Origin: Unio delphinus
Taxonomy: Eukaryota > Mollusca > Bivalvia > Unionida > Unionidae
Reading direction: 5' to 3'
NCBI GenBank assembly: GCA_029339505.1
Contig: JAQISU010001239.1
Coordinates: 2,909,501 to 2,973,500 of the forward strand
DNA: 64,000 nucleotides
Below, one piece after another: positions 29,301-41,300 of this stretch. Position numbers and translations under genes: made by a program. The notes beneath the pieces were generated by a model. That model was given only the letters and a program-made list of their open reading frames with translations, searched no databases and was not told where the DNA came from. Position 1 is the stretch's first letter. Every line of letters starts with the position of its first letter.

Positions 29301-32300
29301 GACCAATACTGAAAGGCTAGTATGCCAAAGGGCTTGTTCATCAACATTTAAAGTCAAAATCTGCTCAGCAATTTGTTTGACATAAAGTTAAGTAAATGTT
29401 TGTCTACTTATAGTTGTGGATTAGTATTATCTGCATAAATGTGAAAGCTCTTGATTTCAATATGCATTATGATAAATTTAGATAAATTCTTCTTGTAAAA
29501 GAAGTCATTGAAAAGTTTTTCTATTTTTAATAAACGGTGGTCAAAATTAATAGCTGATGCAGTGAAACCTGTCTTGAAAGACCACTGCTATATGAGACCA
29601 CCTGTCTTGAGACAATACTTTTTTTGGCAAAAGATGTGGTCTTTCAAAACAGGTTCTACTGTAATGTCTTTTCTATAATTATGCCATAATGCTCTCTATC
29701 AAGTTTCATTAGAGATCCTGCATAAGTTGTCAGAACAATTTTCTATTTTTAAAAACAGTGGCCATAAATTGGGAACAGATCAGAATTATGTATAAAGCTG
29801 AAAAGTCAAGGCTTCAAGATATTATGCTTTTTGTCAACCTTGAGTTTTGGTGAACAAGTGGTTTAAATGTTTATTGCCATATCTGCTGATGGATTGTCAT
29901 CCACTGTAAAATGCCAAGATAGTTTCTATCTAACATGATTATAATCTGTTTAATGATTTAGAAATCACAGGTTTCTTTCATTTATGGCATTACTGGCCAA
30001 AATTATTTGAAAGCATATCAGCACCAGCATAGCTGAAGGACCTCTAAGCCAGATTGCTTCTGTCAAACCTGGTCCAATTCTGCTCTGAAGTATTGAGAAG
30101 AACTTGTTTACCGATTTTTTTTAGTAAAGGTAACCCTATCTGATGGCAGATCAGAAGTATTGGTACATGTCAATATGCTTTCTGTTAATACTGGTCAATT
30201 TCTATTCTGAAATTATAACCAAGTTGTTTACTGAGTTATCCACTCTGCATGCGTGCATGCATCTGATTTGGATTTGTAACGTAGCTTTAACAATTTTCTA
30301 GTCATATTGCTATAATGTTTGCAGTTTGACAGTTTATAGTTATGTCTAACACTCTCAGGGGCATCATTCTGCAGACATGTAGCCGCATGTCCCACCCAGT
30401 CACATTACCCTGACACCAGGCCAGCCTGGCCTAACACTAACCTCTTAAAAATAAGCACCAAGCAAAGTAGATGCTGGTACCATTCTTTCAAGTCTTTGGC
30501 ATGACTCGGCCAGAGATCTAACCCACAACCTCAGAGGTGGATGCTTTAACTACTTAGACCAATTGAGTGATCTTATCTTTTTATTAACATCATTTGATAA
30601 TCTGGATGAACTTCATAGCAGAATGCCTTCTGTCACATATGATCAAATTCTGCTCAGTCCAGGTTTTGGAAAAAAGCTATTTAAATACTTTTCTATTATT
30701 AGTAACAGTGGCCATATTTGATTGTGGATCAGCATCAACTAAATAAATTGGAAATCCATCCATGCCAGGATACACTCAAATTTAGATAAGTTGTTTAAAG
30801 GTTTTCCTATTTTTAGCAATGGTGGACATAATTGATGGCTAATTGGCATGATTTGTAAAATGCTGAATGATCTATGTCAGGATGCTTTCCATCAAGTTTG
30901 GTCCAATTCTATTTGGTACAGTTGAAGAAGTTACTTAAAAGTTTTCTGTTTGTAGTAACTGCAGCAACATTTAATGACAGGTATGCATCAGTTGTATAAA
31001 ATTCAAAAGTCTTTCTTCCAGGATGCTTTCTATTGAATTTGATTAAATTCTGCCAAAGAATTTTTTTGAGAAGTAGTAGCAGTTGAAGTATTTTTACTAC
31101 TTTTCGTTATGGCAACCAAATAGTAGGTCAGCATCAATTGTAAAATTTCTGAACCGCTCTAAGCCAAATTGCTCCTGCCAAATTTTTTGTACAATTGGCA
31201 ATATGTTTTTTCCTCAGAAGTTTAAAAAATAAACTGCTTGACACACAATGGAGGCAGGGCCATACCATAAAATGTACCACACAATAAAAGTCTGTATGAC
31301 AACAATGAAATAATTTTTCAAAAAAGAACTAAATTAGGTAAGATATGCACAAAATGCAAATATCTGACAATTAAATGACAATCAAAAAAAGCTGAATTGT
31401 ATTATTTTGAAGAAAAAAAATTAACATTATATATATATATATATATATATATAGTCATATGCAATGTATAAATTATACATGATAATCAAAAGAAAAACAA
31501 ATGCTTATGTTAGGAATATTAGGAATAACTAAAAACTTTCTAACAATACCAAATAGCAAGCTGAAAAACATACTGGTAAAAACAATTTTATAAACTGAGG
31601 GATTTTTAGCATGCCAAGTAAAATATTTATACCAATGTATTTTCGGGTACAATGGGTCTTTACATATTTTACTACTGTGTTCATTATCATAAACATGTGC
31701 TTTGAAAAGGTCTACATCAATCCCAGTAACTGATCTGAAAACTGAGGGTTCCGATGATTTACCCACATGCAGTCTTCATGCCTGATATATTTCTGCCATT
31801 ATTTTGCTGCTGACACCAGAATAAACTCTGTCTCACACTTACAGATTGACAAAGACAACTTTTAAATCTGGACACCTCATTTCCATAATTTACCAAATAT
31901 AAATTTAATTTAATATGTCTGAAATTTCAAAATTAAAGGTGCTTCCCTAATATTACATTACTAGTAAACAACTGAGTTAAACTCTTTCACTTTAAATTAG
32001 TTCATTCTTTCCCCATATGTCAAGGAATATATTATTCACATTAAATTTCCTTGTTCAAAACTTAAGTTTTCAAGGTACAAACTTCTGCAGATGATTTTTA
32101 TTTTTTGAACATATTGGTTCAGCAATATCACAAGAAATACTGATTCAACAAACCAGTTCTCATATACAAGTCCAGGTCTCAGTGACCTAATTTCTCTTAA
32201 CTGTGACAATACTGTACTATGAAGGAAAAAAAAGATTAAACACTGACTGCCATTAATAGTCTTCAGTACATATACCAAAAGTAAACAAAGCTTCTTGATA

Positions 32301-35300
32301 CAGCTAGAAAAATACCACACATACTTGCTTGACAGTTGAGTTCAACTCCAAACTGATTTGACCCAGAAACCCTGTTCGTAGAACAAAGAAAAAAGACCCT
32401 GATCTGCTAGTGCACAATGCTATGGCAGATCAGGATTTTTTGTAGCTTTTTTTGTAATTGGACTTTACTTATAAGTGAGTATATACAGAATGTACTTCAG
32501 TTTACAACATGAATACTTTACTTAAAAGTAAAAGTAGGTTGTAGTATATTTCTTTGTCTCCATTTGTATCCTACATGTATCCTGACACTAGTATTAATTT
32601 AATGCAAAGTTTCCCCAGGGCATATCTGGCTTTATAATTAAACACAAACCTTGCTTTATGTTGTTTTCTTATTTTAGTAAACTACTGACCTACATTATTT
32701 AATTCTCATAACTTATTTATTATATTGGTTACACCACTGAGAGTAAACACTTTTTTATGTTAATGGCGCTAAAATGGAAAGATATTAAATTATATATCCC
32801 CAATTATCCCCATGTATGCTGTTTATAGATGACAGTGAAATAATAAGAACATTCAAATTATGGGATTTTATTTACTCTCGAAAAAAAAGCATGAGCAAAA
32901 TAAGAAAACACATTCAGATGCTATGAGTAATACAGGCCAACTGAACAAAGCCTTTCAGCAAATCAAGCTGTCATAGTTCCTTACCCAATACACATTTAAA
33001 TTCAATTTCCAAATAAGTTGGAATACCCTCACAGTGGTTCCCAAACAAATGATTGGATGCCAAGACTTTACAATGGGTCTTCATGTTGCATCTGCAGCAA
33101 GGTAAAATGTAAATAAATATAATGTACAACATTTACTGGTATCTGTAAATCCCCAACTCAATCTCATAGACCCTAGATCTATTATCACATATATAACCAT
33201 GTGGATACTGATCTGCCAATGCAAAATGTGCCAGGAGATCTGGGTCTATACAGAGATACCTTTTATACATACCTATAAATCCAACTGCAAACAAAATAAA
33301 CCCTTATCAGCCATCAGTTAATGCATTTGCTGATCAGGGTCGACGCTGTATGTTCTACTGATTATTCTGAACAAACTACAAATGACCCAGATCTGTTGGC
33401 ACATGATCAAATGGCAGATCTAGGTCTATACAGTTTACAGTTGGAATGGAATTATAAGCGAGCATAAATGGTACCAACCTCCACCAAAATGAAATTGAAA
33501 TGTCAACTTTTAAAAATAAGAAATATTTCAAATTTGTGTCCCACAATTTACTATATATCAGGGGTCTCAAACTCAAATTATCCGGGGGCCGCAGGAGGTA
33601 GAGTCTGGGTGAGACTGGGCCGCATCAAGTATTCCACAAAAAAGCGATTACAAATTCAATAACGTACAACTGTTACAACCTGCTCAACTTTTATTAATAA
33701 CAAATAAAAACATTAAGGGTTCTCAAGAACATAGGCTTCACTTACTTCCTCCTACTTCTTGTTCCCAGAGACCTGGCAGCGCTTCTACTTGCACAGCTGA
33801 GCAACATTTGGCTTGAGTGAGGAAGCAACTGAAACCCTCAGTATAGCTTGAAGATGCTCATCAGTAAGTTTGGCCCTGAACTTTGACTTGTTAAAGTTCA
33901 TAGTGGAAAAGTGCTTTTCACACAGATAGGTACTCCCAAAAAGGCACATGATCCGCTTGAACAACCTGGAAATCTCAGGGAAGGTGGAGGGAAATTCTTT
34001 CATAAATTGTCCAAGTTTGTCTGTTTTTCCATTCACCTCCCTGAACTTAGCCTTGAGTTCAGAATTGCACTGAAGATCAATCAGCTCCATTTGAAGCGCC
34101 GGGGGGGGGGGGGGGGGGGGGGGATCTTCCACATTGAAGGAGAAAGGGTCAGCAAAACTTTGAAAAGTGGCTCTGTGTGTTTTGAAGTCCGCAAACCTGT
34201 GATCAAATTCTTCCTGTAGCTTTGCAATGGCATCAATATGCTTACTTCTGAATGGTGTGCCCGAGTCAATGAGTACTTTGCTTGTTGGGAAATGGCAGAT
34301 GTTTCTCTCAGAAAGCTGGGCTTTCCATAACACAAGTTTTGTGCAGAATGCCCTGAAACTGTCATAGGCAACACTGACAACCTGCCCCTGGCCTTGTAAC
34401 TTCTTGTTGAGTACATTCAGCTCCTGTGTTATGTCAAGAAGAAAAGCCAAGTCTATGAGCCATTTGGGATCACTTAGTACAGGAACAACGACCCCATCCT
34501 TCTCCATGAATGCTTTGATTTCTGCTCTCAACTCAGAAAACCTTTTCAAGACGTTTTCCCTACTAAGCCAATGTACCTCGGTGAAGTTGATAACATCCTC
34601 ATATACTGACTCTATTTCCTCTAAAGAGGCGCGGAACTGCCGGTGCTTCAAGCCCCTGGATCTGATATGGTTGATGCATTTTACAACGTCAGACATCACA
34701 TTGTCAAACTTCAGGCATTTGCTGCAAAGGGCCTGCTGATGGATAATGCAGTGTAGAGCAACGGCCTCTTCCACACCCTCCTCTTTCCAGTTTTCTTTGA
34801 ACATGTGCCACGAGTCCATTTATTTTCCCTGTCATTGATGGCGCTCCGTCGGTTGTTATTCCTGCAAAAATTTCCACGGTAAACCGGCATCCACAATGGC
34901 ATCACACAGCTGGCTGAATATCTCATGAGCGGTGGTCTGGCCATGCATTGGAATAACTTTGAGCAACTTCTCCATCACTTCAAAATTATCATCAACACCA
35001 CGGACATATATTGCGAGCTGTGCAGTGTCAGTAACGTCTGTGCTCTCATCAAGAGCGACTGAGTATGCATGGAAATGTTAACCTTTCTCACACGGTTGAT
35101 CATAAATGTTACCTGACAGCTCAGAAATGCGCTCTGCCACTGTGTTGGCTGAAAGGCTGATGTTGCTAAACCGACCCTTCTTTTCCGGACAGACTATACT
35201 TGCAGCTTGTAACATGCAATTTTTTATGAACTCGCCTTCTTTGAATCACTTTCCTGCCTTAGCAATCATCTAACTCACCACGTAACTAGCTTCAACTGCT

Positions 35301-38300
35301 GCATCACTTTCTTTGTTTGCTTTCCTGAAAAAATCTTGCTGCCTCAGTAGACATGTTTTAAGTTTAGCGACCCGGGTCTCTCTCTCATCTCCCTGGTATT
35401 TTGCATACTCCTCAGCATGTCTGGTTAAATAATGACGTCTGATGTTGTAGTCCTTGTGCACCGCAACTTTTTCGGTGCATATAAGGCACGTCGGAATGCC
35501 CCTGTACTATTAAAACAGTAGTCCGTCTCCCACTTCTTCTGAAATTGTCTGTGCTCATCGCCAACCTTTCTCTTCACAGCAGGTTTTGAGAAAGAGTTAA
35601 CTGGGGTCGGGTGACAAAAAACGTATTTGCACTGTGTGATAAAATATATTTTCCTTCCACTCGGTAACACTCCCGAATCACGTATCACGAGACTTTGCTC
35701 TTAGGGAGATTTAGAAACCAACATAATACATGAGGCTGCAGTAGTCAGAGAGTGAATTCCCGAATTATGACGTAATTTTTGACGTATGAAATATATATTG
35801 CTCGATAATTTAAAATAATAATGTAATATGTGACCCTCCACGATGGTTTCAGTCGTATGTCACCAAAGCTAGTTTTGCGCGATTCCCACTAGCGATTTTA
35901 AAACTAAAACGTGTTCAAAAAGAAGGCAGGTGCAGGCAATATTTATGAATTAGTTATGCGAAGGAAGATGCTATTGTAGGGAGAATGAATTTTGATTTTT
36001 TTTTATCGTAGAAAAAGCCCTTTTGACTAACCCTATTTTGAAAGTGACCAAACTGACAGGCTCGGAATTTCCCTCACTCGTCACTCGTACACACTAGCAG
36101 CAATTTTAATAGGGATTCTTTGATACTGTGTCAGATTGCTACGATTTACACAATTATGGTTGTACATTACCCACTAACTGACTTTTTTTAAAGTTAGATA
36201 TATGTATATACAACATTCGAAGCGTGTTTTCTCAAAACCTAACTTTGGCCATGTTTGTCTCAAAATGCTATAAAATAAAAACTTTTAGTCCGATTTTAAA
36301 ACGATTCTTACCATTATGATCAACGTCCAAACCTATAAAAACATAATAAAAATCAGAACTAGACTAGTCGGTAAGATTCGACTGAAACCGTCGCGGAGGG
36401 TCACATTATAGATATGAGAATGGGGAAAATGCGCGGGCCACATAAACACTAAACTTTGCTATCAGGTAGCGGGCCGCAAAAGATCGTCTCGCGGGCCTCA
36501 AATGGCCCGCGGGCCACGAGTTTGAGACCCCTGCTATATATGCTCACTTATAAGATACACCAACAGAAAACTCTACAGACTCTGGTCTGTGATCACGTAA
36601 TGCACCAGCTGATCTGTGTCCATACAGTTTTAGAGTTTGTTTGGCCTAATCACTAGAACAAACAAAACAGACCCTGATCTGCTGGCTCGTTATGTGATGG
36701 CAGACTCGACTCTCTTGGTTGCAGTTGCCACCTGTTTTTTTAACATAATTATATATGGTATATAAAGCATTAAACTTCACCAATTCAAAGTATATTTGGC
36801 TTAAATGTGTTAAATCAGCACTTGCATTATGTGACATGTTGAAGTTGATGCTATATGTATCCTACCTAGGATACCTTTTAACACATACTATAGATGCTAT
36901 ATGCATCCTACCTGGAATACCTTTTGACACATACTATTGATGCTATATGTATCCTACCTGGAATACCTTTTGACACATACTATAGATGCTATATGTATCC
37001 TATCTGGAATACCTTTTGACACATACTATAGATGCTATATGTATCCTACCTAGAATACCTTTTGACTCACACTATTGATGCTATATGTATCCTACCTGGA
37101 ATACCTTTTGACACACACTACTGATGCTATATGTATCCTACCTGGAATACCTTTTGACACACACTATTGATGCTATATGTATCCTACCTGGAACTATTGA
37201 TGCTATATGTATCCTACCTGGAATACCTTTTGACACATACTATAGATGCTATATGTATCCTACCTGGAATACCTTTTGACACACACTACTGATGCTATAT
37301 GTATCCTACCTGGAATACCTTTTGACACACACTATTGATTCTATATGTATCCTACCTGGAATACCTTTTGACACATACTATAGGTGCTATATGTATCCTG
37401 CCTGGCATACCTTTTGACACATACTATAGGTGCTATATGTATCCTACCTGGAATATCTTTTGACACATACTATTGTTTCATCAAGTTGCAATTATCATTG
37501 GCTGAAGCTGATGTCATGTGTATGCTATCTGGAATTTCTGTTCTTACAGGCTATTGTTTCATTAAGGTGTAATTATCATTGGCCATTCAAATCTCCCTAA
37601 TCACATTTCTTTGATGAATTGGGGCTCAAAGCTGACACAATGTTCTGACTGACTAACATTCAGCTGCTTTTTTCACTAAAGAATTAACACTATGCGCATT
37701 TAAATGATCAAGATCAACCTTAAGTATTCAAGCAACAATTTGTGAGCATAAAATTTATCTGACTGGCAAACTAGAATCTGATAACGTAGGTTTGCCGACA
37801 TACTCTTTTTCACTGGACATGTTCTCCTTTGCAGTCCTTAAATCTCCATGTATAATCATACAGATATTACACCCTCTATCCAGAGTGTCCTATGTTGATT
37901 TTGAAAATTCAAATATGGTAACCCTAATAACAGTGATTGTAATGGAATAAAATGAATATAACAAACTCCACAGATCATGTGTCTATGCTGTTCATTTTTA
38001 GGTACATATTATATGCAAGCAATGTACAACAATATATTTTATTAACATTCCTTCAACCGATTTTCTCTTTATGGGTCTTTTAAAAACAACAAAATTAATT
38101 TCTCTTGAGAAAAGGAATGTTGTCTGCTGCTTCTTCTAAACCAAATTTCATATTTTAGTACAAGAAAGTGTACATTCACTAAATGTGCAAATATTAAATG
38201 AAATACACACTATAAATTGAGGCGGCGCAAATAATTACAATAGATTTTTACAAGCAATTTGCTGACATAAATTTGTTCAAAATTCAATTAAAAAATATTT

Positions 38301-41300
38301 CTTTACAAACAGTGACCTTTATCTGAAAAATACTGCACCACAATAATGTTAAGGCCCACATACTCGTTAGTCATAAATGCAAACTAAAGTACAGTAGTGT
38401 ACAGCACTCCCTGTCTATAATGTAAACTAAAGTACTGTACAGCACTCCTTGTCTATACTGTGAACTTGAGCACTGTACAGCACTCCCTGTCTATAATGTA
38501 AACTAAAGTACTGTACAGCACTCCTTGTCTATACTGTGAACTTGTGCACTGTACAGCACTCCCTGTCTATAATGTAAACTAAAGTACTGTACAGCACTCC
38601 TTGTCTATACTGTGAACTTGTGCACTGTACAGCACTCCCTGTCTATAATGTAAACTAAACTACTGTACAGCACTCCTTGTCTATACTGTGAACTTGTGCA
38701 CTGTACAGCACTCCCTGTCTATAATGCAAACTAAAGTACTGTACAGCACTCCTTGTCAATACTGTGAACTTGTGCACTGTACAGCACTCCCTGTCTATAA
38801 TGTAAACTAAAGTACTGTACAGCACTCATTGTCTATACTGTGAACTTGTGCACTGTACAGCACTCCCTGTCTATAATGTAAACTAAAGTACTGTACAGCA
38901 CTCCTTGTCTATAATGTGAACTTGTGCACTGTACAGCACTCCCTGTATATAAACTGAAGTACTCTACAGCACTCTCAGTAATTGGTAAACTAAAGTACTC
39001 ATTGTCTATACTGTGAACTTGTGCACTGTACAGCACTCCCTGTCTATAATGTAAACTAAAGTACTGTACAGCACTCCTTGTCTATAATGTGAACTTGTGC
39101 ACTGTACAGCACCCCCTGTATATAAACTGAAATACTCTACAACACTCTCAGTAATTGGCAAACTAAAGTTCTGTACAGCACTCTCAATAATTGGTAAACT
39201 AAAGTATTGTACAGCACTCTCAGTAATTGGCCAACTAAAGTTCTGTACAGCACTCTCAATAATTGGTAAACTAAAGTACTGTACAGCACTCTCTGTAATT
39301 GGTTAACTAAAGTACTGTACAGCGCTCTCAATAATTGGTAAACTAAAGTACTGTACAGCACTCTCAGTAATTGGTAAACTAAAGTACTGTACAGCACTTC
39401 CTAACTATATTGCTGTCTATGAAAGCCCTAGTATATTCTGTCTTATAGTGAAACAGCCTTATAATAATGCATATATCAGTACCACTTAACGAAATGGTTG
39501 CTTTATAACAGGAATGTTATAATGAAGGGACTTATAATGAGGGTGTTCTGTATTATGTGAACATTATTTTTACTAATGGATATATTATTAAGATTCAACA
39601 GTACTTTTACTATTTTCACTGAAAATAATATTACGTTGAAATCAGGACTATCCAAAAGCACACACACAAACTATTCTGGCTATACTTATCAAAAAAACTA
39701 AACTAGTCTTCTATTATTTTTCACTGAATACTACTTTAGCACCAAACCAAATTTGAGTCATTATGACCTACACAAACACTATGGAGAAATTAAAAAGTTA
39801 AATGATGCAACTAAAAAACTTCTTAACTTTACAGATCCTAGTACTATACATTAACTGCAAAAATTTCATTATTGATTGACAGTGCTGTCCTAAATACTTT
39901 ATAATCACAACTTGTTGGAAACACAAGAAAGGACAAGGAAAATGGCAAATAGTGATTGATTGAAACTGTCTTAAAAGTGGTTAAAATTAATATACCTTTC
40001 TGCAACAATTATACGAGATCTGTGGGCTGCGCATGGTAGCGTCCAGCCTTCAGTTTTCCCAATCTGATTACAGATTTGTAGATTAAATCGTCCGTAGTTT
40101 GCCCGATCTATTCGAATGACTTCCCGATTCTTGCAGGAAATTGTGATGGAACTGTTCTCGCATGCATAAGCTTTCTTGACAATGCTTTTATAGTACTCTG
40201 GAGAAACTGAAAAGCAAAGAGGACATATATTGACTGCAAAATCTGATATATTGTGTGCCCAACCTAGCTAAGGCTACCATAATACTGGGTCTGGGCAAAC
40301 ATATGTTGAAATAACAGGTAGCCCAGTGGACTACCATATTTTCTGGCCTATAAGTCGATACTTTTTTACTTGAAAGTCAGGTCTTCGTCTTATACTCTGA
40401 ATCGACTTATATATGGATTGTGTCATTGAAAGTTTATATAAGTTACGTTCGTAACTACAGGTAATAAAATGAACTACAACATGGATGTGCTTTCAATTAT
40501 AATAAAACAAGCATGGACTGTTTATTCAGCTGTGTCAATTGATAACAGAGTATAGCAGTGATTTGTTCAGAAGTAAAATCACAAGCATGTTAGCATCAGT
40601 AATGCAATTTCACGATTGCCAGAAATATGGAATATCATACGATATCATTACTAGTGTAAAATACAAAGCCAAGATATTGACCTGGCCTCATCTTACACTC
40701 TGAATCAACTTATATATGGACGAAGGATGGAAAATTTTACAAAATTGGTGAATTAGACTTGTACTCCGAATTGACTGATAGGCCGGAAAATACAATACTA
40801 AATATATATCATGAAAAATACAATATATTTCTAAACATATACCTATTCAATATTGCAACAATAATGTGGTCATTGAATACATAAAAATAAAAGATAAATC
40901 AATTTTTAAATTTTACTTCCAATACTAATTGCAAGGATTGTGTAGATTTACCTGTCTTAAATGATATGAATCAGGCAGGCTAGGAATTGATTTTACTGTG
41001 CCTTGAAAGGTTAGGCAATGAGTTACTAATTGGCAAATATTCTAGTTGACACAAGAAGTGAATTCAATTAAATTATCTGGGTGTAATTAACTTGTGAATT
41101 CTTTTAAGCAAGAAATCAGTACCTGCCAACCAACTTAGTCCAGTTATTTATAGCCCACAGTAAGTCATGGTATGGTTAATTGAGTCTAGGTTATGTCATA
41201 GTCCTGTTAGGATTGCAACTAGCTGCAAGGGAAACACATTAATTTTACGGCAATAGGGTCACATGTATCAGGAGTCAGGCTTTGAATTGAACCATTCTTT

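Larger units (their letters stand above)
29280..31240 (+). repeat. Dispersed family F4 ('aagtttggtccaattctg') array
   Basis: About eight diverged units of roughly 150-200 bp share 'tgctttctatcaagtttg', 'ccaattctgctc', 'aaagttttctatttttag' and 'taacagtggccatat'. Units are interrupted by a MITE (29560-29661) and a SINE (30264-30570). No coding frame. Confidence 0.7.
24872..32984. other. Interval between alternative exons 3b and 3a
   Basis: It contains a 36-bp direct duplication (25125-25200, 'gtgataatggatgggtacat'), F2 (25555-25740, 32385-32530), F3 (26310-27640), F4 with MITE and SINE (29280-31240) and (TA)n (31426-31453). 25750-26300, 27650-29270 and 31460-32380 show no recognised element, and no further lectin exon was found. 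Confidence 0.6.
33092..39995. other. ADGRL intron 2, noncoding content
   Basis: F2 copies flank the hAT element (33559-36533); then come 46-bp (36846-37475) and 38-bp (38376-39406) minisatellites. 37560-38370 and 39410-39995 show nothing clear. 'cttataatgagggtgttctg' at 39530 may be the end of a pogo-like fragment. Confidence 0.6.

Noticed and set aside
31473..31766. 97-residue minus-strand frame as a third alternative lectin exon
   Set aside because: Contains a few cysteines and aromatic residues but no ASN-x-x-FG, DPC or KYLE-type motif and no matching splice sites.
39097..39397. Repetitive frames on both strands over the 36-bp array
   Set aside because: 36 is divisible by three; the frames are a by-product of the minisatellite.
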